NCBI GenBank assembly: GCA_023374045.1 | Contig: CM041776.1 | Span: 285,399,873-285,463,872 of the forward strand | Direction: 5' to 3' | DNA: 64,000 nucleotides | DNA from: Limonium bicolor | Taxonomy: Eukaryota > Streptophyta > Magnoliopsida > Caryophyllales > Plumbaginaceae | Shown: in pieces, positions 36,071 to 48,762 of the stretch | Numbering within the stretch: the first letter of the stretch is position 1 | Layout: the number at the start of each line of letters is the position of its first letter | The notes under the pieces: model-generated | Seen by the model: the letters and a program-made list of their open reading frames with translations, nothing else | Told to the model about the DNA's origin: nothing | Databases searched by the model: none | Made by a program: the position numbers and the translations under genes

Positions 36071-39000
36071 GACTTTTAGAGATTCGAGAGGCTTGAGTTC
36101 AAAAGAGTTTGAAGTTTCAAGGAGTTTGAGATTTATGATGTTTGGAATTATTTTGGATTGAAATGAGGTTGAATTGAATTGAAAATGAAAAGAATTTTGA
36201 ATTGAATTGGATTGGATTGAAATTGAGATTGATTCTAAATTGGAATTGGATTGAATTTGATTTAATTGGATTGAAATTGAAATTGAATTTGAATTTGATT
36301 CGGAATTGAAATTGAAGTTGAATTGGATTCGAAACTAAATCAGGATCGAATTGAGGTAATGGGCTGAATTTGGGCCTTGGAGATGGACCGGGTTTGGGCC
36401 TTGAAAAAGTGGGCCAGCTTGGGCCTCAAAATGGGTTTGGGCCTCGAAATGGGTGTGGGCCTCGAAATAGGCTTGGGCCTTGAAATGGGCTTGGGTCCGG
36501 AATGTGTTTGGGTCAAGAATGAGTTTGATGGGCCAAGTTATGTGAAGTTGGGCCAAGTAAAAATGGGCGAGTCGAAGTGGATCAGGTCGAAGTGGGCTTT
36601 TTGATGTGGGCTGAAATGGGCCCAGTTTGTGCTTTTGGTCTTTTCTAAGGAAATACACATTGGGCCGGATCAGAAATGGACCTCAAAAAAAGGGTTAAGA
36701 GGTGGATTGTTATTGGGCTGATTTGAGACTCATTTTATGGATTTGATTTTTGACGTATTTTGAAGATTTGACTTTTTTGGATTTTTGAATTGATTGAATA
36801 ATTGATTGTGAATTTTATTCTAACATTATGGATGATTTGGAAAATTTTAAGGAAAATAGATATTCCTCACATGTGCCGTGTCTAGGACTCGTTTGCATGA
36901 AGGATACCCAAACCTAAAGCTCTTCTACAAAGGGGTGACCTATGGGCTAACTAGGGCTTCTATGTTTTGGGCCTCTATATTGGGCCAGGCCCAACAATTA
37001 CCAAGCTAAACAATACAATATGAACATATAATAATGATAGTCATGAATTTGAAACCGAAAATAAATAAAAAAACAAAAAAAAACATAGCATGAGCTTAAA
37101 TGACAAAAATGAGTATGTACAATGATTCCTAAAGTGTAGGGTTGCTAATTAATTCTAAAATCCTTTTCTATTTCTTCTTTTTTTTTTTACTACCACGATA
37201 AAGGTTAAAACGAGAAAGCGAAAACAAACAAAAGTCTATTACAAGAGGGAAACTAAATGGTATTACCATCCGGTTATGAATTCTAACACCCAAATATTAT
37301 ATTACTTGTATCTATTTTTTAATTTTAAATTAAAACTAGCAAAATTTGAGTTCTAAATTTGGGTCGCTAGTCACTTTTATACAAGAAAACACAAGGATGG
37401 CCGTCAATCTAAAATCAATGTGGCAAGGCATAAAATATGTTCAAGTTATACAATGTCAGTTAAGCCAAATTCTTATCCCTAGAAAAAAGCAGACAACATA
37501 AACTCATTACGGGAAATGAAATAATAAAACGAAATGCCTAAATTTAAATATCCTTCTTCACCGTTTTATTTACTTGATGCACAAACTAAGACAGGTTCAA
37601 TATACACGAACACCCAAACGAAAAAAAAAGCAAAGAGCATTGCAATTAAACATTCAACGAATTGGTCATGAACTAAATAGAGGCATGAAGATAGAGCATT
37701 CTCATCTACTGGAACTTTGAGATACGTCATCAAAACACACAAAGAGAAATGAAGAACAGATACAGATGCATTCTCATCTAGCTCGCCAGCCACGTAAAGA
37801 GAATGAAGAAACTCGGCATGCATATATACTCCTTGTTAGCCGGCTGGGTAAGGGAAAGACAGAGCGCATGCTCCTTTCTCGTCAGTTAGTGTGAAGAGAA
37901 TGAAGAAGGTGTGGGAGCTGCTTCTCGTCCTGTTCCTCAGCGTAAGTTTCTCATGCGAAGCACGTATGTTCCCGGAGTGAAGAGAATGAGAAGCGGTGAA
38001 GGTATGTTCCTCGTTCACCAGTAGACTATATAAAACATCAACAGGTGATGCAGATGAAATAAGGCCATGTAGCAGTTCTATTGAGTTGTCTCGTAAATGA
38101 AGAGAATGAAGACGACCTGGGTGTGGTAGTAATTCCGGCGTATGTTGATGGAGTTGTTCGCCAACTGGGTTTGTAAGAATATCCAGAAGGGAGAGAATGA
38201 AGGAGGCGCAGACGCTCATACACATATGCTTGTTTATGTTCGTCGGTACATGGAAGAAGAAAATGAGCATGTATATTTTCTGGTCCCCGGCGTCGTGAAG
38301 AGCATAAATCAAAGGAGAAGCGTGATTGCCTTGCTCACCGGTGTCGTCCAGAGCTAAACAGAGAAGAGATATATGTTCCTTGTACGCAGGAAAAGCGAAT
38401 GAAGACGTAGAGTTTGTGTCCCCGTGAGTGAAGGGAAAGAGAGTGGAATAGCACGATGCTCCTTGTTCGTCAGTGAAGAAGATGGGTGCAAAAATCATCG
38501 TGAGAAAGAGGATGAACCACAAAGCATACATGTTGTCCTTAATTGCCAGCTGGAATGACAGGAATGAAGATGACGGGAGTATTATATTCATTGTTTCACC
38601 AGCCACATTGAAGAGAATGAAGAGAATAGCATGTACGCTCTTGCTTGCCAACCATGCGAAGAGAATGAAGAAACTGAGCGTGTACCCCTTTGTTAGCCAT
38701 CGTGTGTTCCTTCTGGGTTGCAAAGTGTCGTGAGGTAGAGATGAAGGAGATGGATGCTCCTTGTTCACATGTTTGATATGTTGAGAGAAAGGAAATAGAA
38801 ACAAGAGATCAGAGTGAACTAAAACCAAAGAAAAAGGAAGGAAGCTCTGCTTCGTTTTTTTTTGTTAACCAGTGGTTTTCGAGAGAACAACGTTTTTTTG
38901 GGGGAATGGGATGTGTGAGGCGGCGGGTTTTTTTTTTCGACAGCTGAAGGGAATGAAGAGGCTGCAGAGTGGATATGCTTATGCTTCGTGTTCGCCAGTT

Positions 39001-40300
39001 AGGTGCAAATTACTGTGAGTGGGAGAATGAAGAGATGGCGGAGCAAACGTTCCTTGTTTACCAGTTTGGTCGTAAAATAAATCGGAGTGAAGAGAATGAA
39101 AAGTGATCCAGAACTGTGTGTTACGTGTTCGTCAGTATAGATTGCAAAATTAACGAGAGAATGAAAAGAGGTGCAGATAAAAGAGTGGAAAAATAAAGAG
39201 CATGTAAGCTCTAGCTCTGTCTTTGTTCTGGTGTGCGACAGATGTAGCAGTTCCAGTTGTTTTTGCTCTACAGAGGCGTGAATACAATGAAAAACTGGAG
39301 AAGGGCTAAGCATGTATACTCTCTCATGAATAGAATGAAGTGAAGAACATATTCCTCGTTTGCCGTATAGCTCGATAGTGAAGAGGATGATGAGCGGAGC
39401 ATGTATGCTCCTTATTCGTCGGCTTCTGTGAAGAGGAGCAGAGCAAATGTTTCCTTATTCGCCATCGTTGAGCAGAAATGGAAAGGAGGGCAGTGCGTGT
39501 ATATGCTTGTTCATCGAGTGAAATTGTAAAACGTCTCAACAGTGAAGAGAATGTAATAGCAAGAGTATGTATGTTCACTTGTTCGCAGGCAAAGCGAGCT
39601 TGTATGTTCCTTGTTTTTCTGTTGAAGAAAATGAAGGCGCAAAGCAGTATGTTCGTTGGTTGCCAGTGACGATGGTGAAGAGGATGAGGATGTGCAGAGC
39701 GTGTTGAACAGGGATGAAGAGAGGGAAGAACATAAATGTTTTTTTTGTTGTTGTCAGTTTGGGTTGAAAATTACCGTGTTGAAGAGGACGAAGATGAGGC
39801 AGTGCAGATTATTCCTTGTTTCGCCCGATGAGCTTGCAAAGATGGTGTAGAGAACGAGAGGAATGGAGTTGAGCAGAGCGTGTATGTCATTTTTTTTTGG
39901 GAAAGGGCAATGTAGAGAATAAAAATGCGGATCCGGGAGAGCATGGGTGTACGAGTTCTTTAGTTGAGTGGAAAAAATTATGAAGGCAACGATAATGAAA
40001 GACAGAGCATGGATGTTTTTTTTTGTCGGCCAGTTGAGTTGCAAAATTTCGATCGATGGAGATTGAAGAAGGAGAAGGACCGCGGCTACTGTTTTTGTCG
40101 GCCGGTTGGAATAAAAAATGGGATGGTCTCTTTTATAAACAAATCTAGGGTTTTTTGAAATTTTTCTTGGGGGCTGGGCTGCGTTTATGTGTGGGTACTG
40201 ACATGGGCATTGTGAGGATGGGCTGGGCGTGTGTTGACTGAGGTCATGGGGCGGGTTTGACCAGAGGGATACAGACATGTAAAAAAAGAATTCAAACTTG

Positions 40301-40369
40301 CCAACCCACTAGGATTTGAACCTAGGACTTCCACCATCCTCCACAATTACACTAACCAGCTAAGCTAAC
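40301..40369 (-). mobile_element. tRNA-like / SINE-head block in 5' LTR of C
   Basis: Same A box, B box and perfect T-arm as 26590-26658, in element sense about 740 nt into the LTR. Confidence 0.7.
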
Positions 40370-41112
40370 ATAGAACTTGATACAAAGACATGAGAAACAA
40401 CACAAAAGTTGTAACTAGAGTTGAGAAATTCTTTAAAAACACTAGTGTTTTAAATGGAAATGGAGAGTAAGGAGAAAAGGTTTTATCAACAAAAAAAATG
40501 AACTGTTTTCTTTTGAACAGTCATGAAATGATGGGACGTAAATAATAAAATACAAATCATAATGAAAATATAAAATAAGCGAAATAGCATGATTAAAAGT
40601 ACATAGAATAATGAAATAGTACCAGCGTGATGGTAGTAAAAATACAAGTGAATACCGTACAATGGAAGTTGAACTAGACATGTACAGATAGCAAAAAATA
40701 AGATTGAATAAACAAGTAATAGAATAAAATAAGAAAAAAGGAAACTTCATCAAATAAGTAACAAATGACGTATACAGATAGAAATAATAAAGGGCATAAA
40801 ATGATACTACAAAATAATAAAAATAAATCCTAGGAGACAATTAAAGTAGTAATAAATAAGACGCAGAAGTAACAAAATAAAAGAAAACTGATAGCTAAGA
40901 CACAAGGGATGGGTATAAAACCGGATTATTGTCTGAAAATTCATTTTCAGAAAATCGTGTTTTTATGAAATGCTTTGATAAAGATTATAAAACAATGGCT
41001 TCGTTTTGGCACGCACGCTAATATGTTTTTGAAAAAGAAAGGCGGCGAGTCCTCTTATTTTACTTTTCAGAATTTGCTTTATGGGGTGAGAATTTTTGGT
41101 GTCTACAATTTG

Positions 41113-41637
41113 TACTACATGTTTTGATTTAAATAAAATCTATCGCATGTTAAGACGGGCATTAGTTGTGTGTGGCCCGATAGTAGCGGGTTGCACGTCT
41201 ACCATACCAGCAAAGGTGCTGAGCCCCTTTGGGGCCACCCATTCTTTTCAGGATCAACGAAGGTGAATACCATACGAGTATAGGACAGGGATGACGGTTA
41301 CGCATGGGTAACCGGTTGGATACATTTGTATTGCATGTATTGGTAGGGCAAGACCGAATGTGTTATCGGCATAGAATTTGTAATATACTCGGTATGTTAT
41401 TGATTAAGGGTTGTACGAGACTCGGTTTGGAGATTGTAAGAGAATGTTATTGTATGTGTATAAGTACTTGGGTATTACTAGTCCATCAAACCGATGCTGT
41501 ATTTGATCAGGCCTTGTTAGTCACGTGGGTGGCTAACGACGTTGTATCACCCCCTTTATTTGTGGATTTCTCCGCTGCGTTTACTAATGAAGGGATGATC
41601 ACGAGCTAATTGTGTATTTAGCGGTAGGGGTGTTACA
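41113..41637 (+). mobile_element. Right end of solo LTR E
   Basis: Matches element B's LTR end in reverse: a TTAAAT..ATC..TCGCATG block, CCATACCAGCAAAGGTGCTG, CACGTGGGTGGCTAACG, TCCGCTGCGTTTA, and the terminal GGGGTGTTACA. It is followed by the duplication CCTAT. Confidence 0.85.
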
Positions 41638-42825
41638 CCTATATATCTGATAACTAAGCATGACGATACTGCTAAGGGGGGGTGGATATACAAAAAACCT
41701 CCCTCACAGTGAACAAAATAACCTCGGGCTGGCACTTAATACCCCAGCTCAATGATTACAACAACCAATTCACTAGATATACAAAAAACTACTCCTAGGA
41801 GCAGAGAACTTTATCAAGGCAATCAAAGTCAGTGCTTGAATTATCAATCTTCGTCCATATGATGGCAGCTTTAATGTCAAAAACAATGAGAGCGGGGTCC
41901 CTAGCTTGGTTGGCCATGGCTCGCTTGCATCTTTCTATCCAGAGGTGGTAGACAACACTAGCGACTGCTGCTCTTTTCACTAAGTCAATGGGGCGGAGCC
42001 TCTTGCAGTAGCGGATGATCCAGGTTGAGCAGCTACACAGCCTTTTCCGGTTGGTAGGAATTCCCAGCCAGTCACAGATAGTCCACCAAACCCTATTTGA
42101 GTACCTGCAATGGAAAAAATGGTTGTTGATTGTCTCTTGAGCACGCTCATAGAGCCAACATCTGTTAGCAAGACAATTGTCCCAAGTTTGGTGGCAATTT
42201 CTAAGGTAACAGAAACCACACCAACTCGACTCTAGGTGGAGCATTCTTACTCTAGAAGGTTTGTGCTAGGAAACATAAATCTCATGATCTATGTGCATCA
42301 CTTCTTCATAAAACCCACCTGTATTATACATCCCATATATCCTTCCCAGCTCGCCATACCAGCCTATCCTCCCCTTAAGGCATAATTGAATTGCAACGGT
42401 CAATTATACCTAACAGGGTAACTATCTCAGCAGATTCATAAATAAATAATTCTCTTTTCCACCTTAGGTTCCATTGCCATTTTCAACCCATCCACATTCC
42501 AACTTTGCTCATAGTAGTCGTTTTACATTCATTGATTGAGAATAGTTACGGAAACTTACCGTGAAGTGTAAATGAGCCCACCCAAGGATGGAACCAATAC
42601 TTGGTTGATTCCTCATTCCTAACCGTCCACCGCAGGTTCATTAACAAGGCATCCTAGATATTTGGTCTCCACGACTGATGGATACTATTGCTTTCCATGT
42701 ACCATTCTTGTTCTGATTGCCTCACACTTCATCATAAATGGGTACGTTTATATCTTGCCCGTACACAACGGTCACCACTCTCTTCCAGAGTCTGTGTTCC
42801 TCCTTCATATATTTCCACCACCACC
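41638..42825 (-). pseudogene. LINE ORF2 C-terminus (zf-RVT) and 3' UTR
   Basis: From 42825 downward the - strand gives WKYMKEEHRLWKRVVTVVYG, a YRWVL..R-like block, APPRVELVWF-like and then (in a 149-codon frame at 41795-42244) CLANRCWLYERAQETINNHF followed by FHCRYSNRVWWTICDWLGI. This is the zinc-finger domain that ends plant L1 reverse transcriptase proteins. Several stops and shifts break the upstream part. It continues the RT piece at 62212-62505 once solo LTR D is removed, and its 3' UTR continues at 11317 once E is removed. Confidence 0.75.
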
Positions 42826-42898
42826 TGTAGACACCAAAATTTCTCACCCCATAAAGCAAATTCTGAAATAATAAGAGAGGTCGCCACCTTTCTTTTTC

Positions 42899-45800
42899 TG
42901 TAACACCCCATCCAACATTAACACACTTACAATAAACTGCAGCGGAAAAACAACCTCATCACATTACTTAACTCGTTGGTGTTACACGCCGTTAGCCACC
43001 CACGTGGCTAACAAGGCTAATACATACACATTGTACCGGTCTGATGGGCTAAATTTCCGAGCGACTACACATTACTATCCCTTTCCATTAATCACAACAA
43101 CACAACATACACTTCCAACTATACCGAGTATTTATAACTAATGCCGATAACAATTTCGGTCTTACTACACCTACTGTATATATACAACATAAACGATTAC
43201 CCATGTACAACGACTACCCCGTCCTACTCTCGAACGGCTTCCAGCTCCTTGTACCTGAAATAGGAAAAGAAGAGAAAGGGTGGCCCCCAAGGGGCTCAGC
43301 ACCTTTGCTGGTATGGTAATCCCGCAGCCCACATGCTACCGGGCCACGCACAACTAATTGTCGTCTTAGCATGCGATTGATTATATTTAAATCGTGCATG
43401 CAACTGTAAACACACAACACATAACATTTCGCCTCAACGGGCTCAACTAACGGATAATATTCCTTACTTAATAAGTCACTCATGGTATTCATTATCCCTA
43501 GAGTGTTCTCCTCTAATGGAGCTACTTCCTTAATAGACGACACTTACCCTTAAATCGGGTTATCCTTAACACCTCCTTTCTCAAACTGGGATTCATATCC
43601 ATGATCCACACACTTCATATCTCACAATATATCATTCCTCACATACAAAACTTAACAACACTTTGCACGTTTCAACGTGTACATCATAACATCACAATAG
43701 ATATTGCATCACACAAAAATACATAACATAACGGGAATGGTTCTCTTAGGAACCGACCCAAACATTGTTAATACACTGGTGAGCCTAGAGAATGTTGCCA
43801 GTCTCATGATAAGCTCGTTACATAACTCGTTACCGTCTCGTTAATGAACGGATAACTTAACACAAGGTGTCTCGGATATAGTGATCCAAGCACACCGAAC
43901 AAACATAACATAGTATGCCCCTGTGGCCCGACGTGAGTCAGTAATAGCCTTGGTTAAGCTAAAGGGAAGGTTGGGAACCAAATTGGAAAACAACCATAAC
44001 ATACGGAGAGGATCGAACCTGCTATGACAACGACCCCCATACTCACACGCGTGGCCGGAACAGACTGGACTCCTCACTCCCCCCGTTAGCACTTGTCAGA
44101 AGTTCATCATTGAACTTAGTTAAACAATCACAACATTGGGTTAAGTCTTGTTAGACACACACAAGGGAAGGGAGAGTCATACATTCATACACCAACATCA
44201 CACACAAACATTACATAACTAACTCAACTCACGCATAGCCGTGGTTAGAACGTTCCTTAGGTCGGAAACGTTATCACCGGATACCGTTCTCCTACGTTTA
44301 CCTAATAGTGGTTAACTAGCCCTTCAAGCGCATTCGAGGTTACCGGTATCGGCACGTAAACATACAATAACAATAACGACTGTAAACTCGTTTCATGATT
44401 TATCTCATAACGTGGCAAACATACAGAAAAACACATTGGCATACAAGCCGGTGTAATCCGGTGGACACAGGTTGCAAGAAAACCATACCTTCACCACGGT
44501 CCACTATATTGTGTCCCTAGTTCCTCGAACAATCGTACAACTGTAACATCACAATTACTTTCATTAACATTGGGAGTAACATGCTTGTTTAACGTCTAAT
44601 GCGCCCATAGTTACCCGTCATCCCGTTATATTTAATTTTACACTTGTGATCTTAAGTTCACAACTCTCACATCAATCCTAACATTGTTTACACACTTTAA
44701 GCCTTTACATGTCACCAAACAAGGCCTAAACATCACCTAAAACCATTACCATTCAATTCCCCATGATTAGAAGCCTTTAAAACAGATTTTGCAACACTTT
44801 TGACCTGGTCGGGACTTGGTCCGGACCCAAGGTCCCGGACCACTTGTAGAATGTACTCTCGGCCTTATTTTACCCTTGGTCCGGGTCTTGGTCCTGGACT
44901 AAGGACCCGGACCACTTCTAAACTTCACTCTCGGCTCTTTTTAAGGGGTGGTCCGGGTACCTATACAAGGGCTAGGTCCCGGACCATGTTATTAACTTGT
45001 CAAAACATCATTTTTCAACCCCTAAACCAACCTTAAACCTTACCTAATCATTCCATAAACTTTCCACATGTTTCCTACATGTTTAAACACCTTAAAACAA
45101 GCACTAAACTTTCCTAAATCATCACTAACTGGTTACTCAATTCCTTACAACAATTCCTAGCACTTATAACATTTTTCTTAGATTTCTAAGTGGTATATCA
45201 TGCCTACTACCTCAACTAACCAAAGTGTTGTCTCACAAACATTACCACCACTCCAAAAGCATTATTTCTCATACACACCTCCTTTGCACAATTGCTTATA
45301 ATTTCCACAAGTTTTCACTTAGACCTTCACTAGGCATTTCTTTTCCTTTGTTTACCAAATCTTGAACAAGACTTAACACTTCACATAACAATTCCTTGGT
45401 GTGTTCAAAACACCCATTTGAGTTCTAAATCCTCCAAGACAATGCCCATGGCACCTTAACACCTAAGAACACCATGATTCACCTTCTTCCACCATCTTAA
45501 CACTTAACAAGTTCCTAGTACCTTCTAGGTCTTAAAATCTCATTTCATCACATAAACTCCTTTGTTTATCAACTAAATTTTGCCATAGCTTCTCTTGTAA
45601 ACTCTCACACCCAAACACTTAGGTTTTCACCTTTAGACAACCAAGAACACTTAATCACTTAATACACATTCCTTACACACAAACATATTGTTTTTCATCC
45701 TTTAACCATTCAAGACATTCATCTTTACAAGAAATGCCCTTTACACACAACTAAGCCTTTAACTACACTACATCACAATATAGTGCATAAACTTAAATTG

Positions 45801-47473
45801 CTTGGCACTTAGGCCCTTAAATAACATGGCTCTTAGGCCCTTAAACATAAACCTTAAACACTGAATTTCCCATAATAATAAGCCTTGACCTGCAATACAC
45901 ACAATACATATGCCCTTAATACTCCTTGAGACATTTTACTAGCTCACCATTGCTCTTTAGGTATTTTAGCAAAATAAGCTCATTTCCCTAAGGCATTTAA
46001 ACTACATTGAGATAGTTTGTTTACCTCTTTTTCCTCATAACTTCTTTCTTGTTTCCTTGTAAAACCGGTGGGATGTTTGGTTGTTTGTCAACTTCTAAAC
46101 AATGTACACATAATAGAATGAGTATTCAAGCATCATGCTTCATCTCATTGTAAACCCTAGTTACATATATTGTTTTAAGGTATTAAAATGATTGTTTTAC
46201 CTTGGAATGGAAAGAGAGCTTGAATGAGTATCAAGAGAGGACTCCACCTAGTCCATGAAAGCTTGGAATGAAGCTAGAACAAGCCAATATAAGAGCACCA
46301 TTAATGGTGAATTTTCGGACAACAACAAAACATGGAGGAAATGTCATTTTTCTTTGAGTTTCCTCACCTTGAAGCAAAGGAGAATGACAAGGCATGAAAA
46401 TATGAGCTCAAGCTCCTTCAATGGTGAATCTTCATGGCACCAAAATGGAGTTCTTGAAGATTTGAAAAGATAGGAATGAAGAGCTTACTCTAACTAAGAC
46501 AACGGTAGTCTCGGAATTAAATTCGGAGCATGGAATCATAAGTTACAAGTAAAAGGAGATGGGATATGAATGGTTCTGTTGGAGAACGAGATTGAGAAGG
46601 GAGGATGAAGATAGGTGACGGTGGGAACCAAGGAGAAAGAAGAGAATGAGGTGAGAGAGTATACTTTGAAGATATTTATGTTAAAAGCAAAAGTAACCTT
46701 TTACTTACTTTTCTTTCTTTCTTTTAATTGGCTAGCCAAGTGTGATGACTCACACCCATAAAACCGTGCCCCCCTTACACATTAGAGATATTTATGGTCT
46801 TTGTTGACCAAATATTTGACTTATGTTGACTTATAACTTAAACTAGCACTATTTGAGCACTATTCACAAAACAAGGCACATATTTGTGAAATTTTTGATT
46901 TCCCATTGATATAGACTTCCAAATGTGATACTATATAGTACACATGTTAATTAAAGAGTAATGATGGACATTTAGCCATTCAAAACTCATTTACAAGACA
47001 ATTTTTCAAAAACGTGCTTTAAGACTCCTTAAAGCACTTTTTGTGTTTTAACTTGTTTTCAAGCTTGGTTTTCTTTGGTAATTGATTTAATATGTTCATT
47101 AACATATTTATAAGGTATAGGAATGACCATTAGGTCTTATACAAATTTATCCCAAGCTTAGAGCACATTTTTGCTCATATTGACTTTAAGGTATTTTCTT
47201 GTGTTTTTTTTGGTTTAACTGTCCACCAAGGTTTCATAAGGACTTATTTAGCCTTATTAAATCATAATTGAATATTATTAAGTCTTGGTAGGCTCTTTGG
47301 GTCCTAACCAAGTTCACTCATAGCTTAGAGCATGTTTTTGCTCTAACTGTATCTTAGCGTTTTATTGCATTTACTATGGTTTAAACTGTTCACTGATGTT
47401 TCTAAGGCACTTTTTAGCCTTTATATAACATAGTTTGATATTTAAACCACATATCAAGGTTTGGGGTATTTCA
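42899..47473 (-). repeat. 3' LTR of element B (4575 bp)
   Basis: TG...CA ends. It contains a GGTCCGG/CCGGACC palindrome patch at 44803-44995 and long AT-rich stretches. The 60-110-codon frames are chance and are repeated in the partner LTR. Confidence 0.92.
44803..44995. repeat. GGTCC/GGACC palindrome patch in LTR B
   Basis: GGTCCGGACC, GGTCCCGGACC, GGTCCGGG and GGACCCGGACC recur about eight times within 190 bp. The patch is repeated at 54196-54380 in the other LTR and, in diverged form, in E around 13460-13550 and 19134-19225, where element A inserted. Confidence 0.8.
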
Positions 47474-47491
47474 ATCTACCCCCCTTAAAAG
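47474..47491 (-). other. Polypurine tract of element B
   Basis: In element sense CTTTTAAGGGGGGTAGAT abuts the 3' LTR start TGAAATACC. It is preceded by CTTCGAGGACGAAGTT, which in chromoviruses codes the end of integrase. Confidence 0.8.
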
Positions 47492-48746
47492 AACTTCGTC
47501 CTCGAAGTTTACACTTCCCTCACATCATTAGATTAGAATACGGGGATTACTTACAGAAATAAACTTCTATAATCAAACACACTTTACATCACAACCTCGG
47601 ACTTAATGGTCCGGGCAACACATCCACATCCATACATAACATAACATATTCACATGATAACCTCGGACTCAATGGTCCGGGTATCTTACCCAACACTTAC
47701 ATATACATAACAACCCCTTTGACTCACTGGTCTTGGGTAACATAACAACATTTAGACACATAGGTCTATGTAACACAACACATTTAGACTCATAGGTCTT
47801 GATAGCATACACTTTAGGAGATCAAGTCAAAAACATTTATACACATACCAAACAACATGTCATAGCATGTATGCAATCAAAAATATTTTGTATACACTGT
47901 GATCCCGCAGAACCCGGTCGCGATGGACACCTTCCGTCCCCGTGCCTTGGGAGATCAAAACAATCACTTAATTTGAAATTTCCTTGTGAGGTTAAGTAAG
48001 AAACTTTAATTATGTAAAGTATCTATCAACGTTTTATAAATACCAATTGAAAATCCTTTTGAAAACACACACACTCCAAGTCCAACTTAAGCTCTTTGCT
48101 TCTTTTATTAGCGTGGTTATTTGTGACCACTTATAGGGAGCTTCAAGAATCATCCAACCCTGATGTGATCAGCATCAGTTAGAACTATCCTTCCACTCCA
48201 ATTTGTGTTCGGCTTCCCTTGATCACATGCAAATCAAGTTCCACTTCCCACTTCATTTTCAAGCATCAAATAAATCACTCATTTCCAATTTTCTATCTTC
48301 TAAATCATTCTAATCATGATCATAACATCTCCAAAGGATAGAACTCCGTCTATCAGTTACCTCCATTCACTTTAATCCTGTTGCCTAGGGAATCTTATTC
48401 TCACTAGGTTCTATGTCGGTATCACCCTTTCTTGAATCACTATATAGTATATATATACACATATATTTTATCAAAATACAACACACTTTCACATTTATAC
48501 ACTGTCGGGGTTTGCTCCCCCGGGAGTTTCTCTACTCCCACACTTGTACTATCACTCACAACTGTTAATAAATCACACACTTATCACAATGGTATTCGCA
48601 TCTTCTGTGCGCAATTACCACAATTAAACCATGAATGAATGTGTATGTTTACGTAACACACACCAATCATCAAAACAATAATTTTGTGCTATGCACATAA
48701 ACATCTACGTACACTTGTACGGTAATACACTAAGTGGTTTTGCGCT

Positions 48747-48762
48747 CTACCCCCCTTAAAAG
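48747..48762 (-). other. Second polypurine block of element B
   Basis: CTACCCCCCTTAAAAG on the + strand is identical to the block at 47476-47491, 1.27 kb from it inside the element. Confidence 0.75.

Larger units (their letters stand above)
20697..41107 (-). mobile_element. Element C, non-autonomous Tat/Ogre-like LTR retrotransposon
   Basis: Two LTRs of 6.7 kb (20697-27418 and 34475-41107) flank a 7.06-kb interior; the duplication ATTTG is exact (20692-20696 and 41108-41112). In element sense (- strand) the LTR starts TGTAGACACC and ends CCCTCCACA. The primer site next to 34475 is tRNA-Arg type, as in Ogre/Tat elements. The interior has no frame above about 120 codons and no gag, RT or integrase motif that I can find; it is tandem repeats plus leader. 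The two LTRs differ by about 2% at their right-hand ends (6 changes in the first 260 bp), plus copy-number indels. Confidence 0.9.
34475..41107 (-). repeat. 5' LTR of element C (6633 bp)
   Basis: Same layout as 20697-27418, with about 11 minisatellite copies instead of 7 and a deletion of about 146 bp near 37765 relative to the other LTR. Its other degenerate array (about 37790-39850) and tRNA-like block (40301-40369) are kept. Confidence 0.9.
11318..41637 (+). mobile_element. Solo LTR E, Tekay/Del-like, split by elements A and C
   Basis: Starts TGAAATACTCC and ends GGGGTGTTACA, flanked by CCTAT at 11313-11317 and 41638-41642. With A and C removed, the three pieces (11318-13560, 19139-20696, 41113-41637) total about 4.3 kb. 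They follow, in order, the LTR of element B read in reverse (4.57 kb): the same TGAAATAC start, GGTCCGGG patch, GTGAACTTAAGATCAC block, and TTAAATA...CCATACCAGCAAAGGTGCTGAG block before the end. Only one LTR lies between the duplications, so this is a solo LTR left by LTR-LTR recombination. Confidence 0.85.

Noticed and set aside
11318..41637. Reading E as a two-LTR element with A and C as its interior
   Set aside because: A and C have their own LTRs and duplications, and the leftover E sequence adds up to a single LTR of about 4.3 kb.
43214..43543. 109-codon - strand frame and shorter duplicated frames in LTR B
   Set aside because: Already shortened by indels in the partner LTR (52602-52805), so not under coding constraint.
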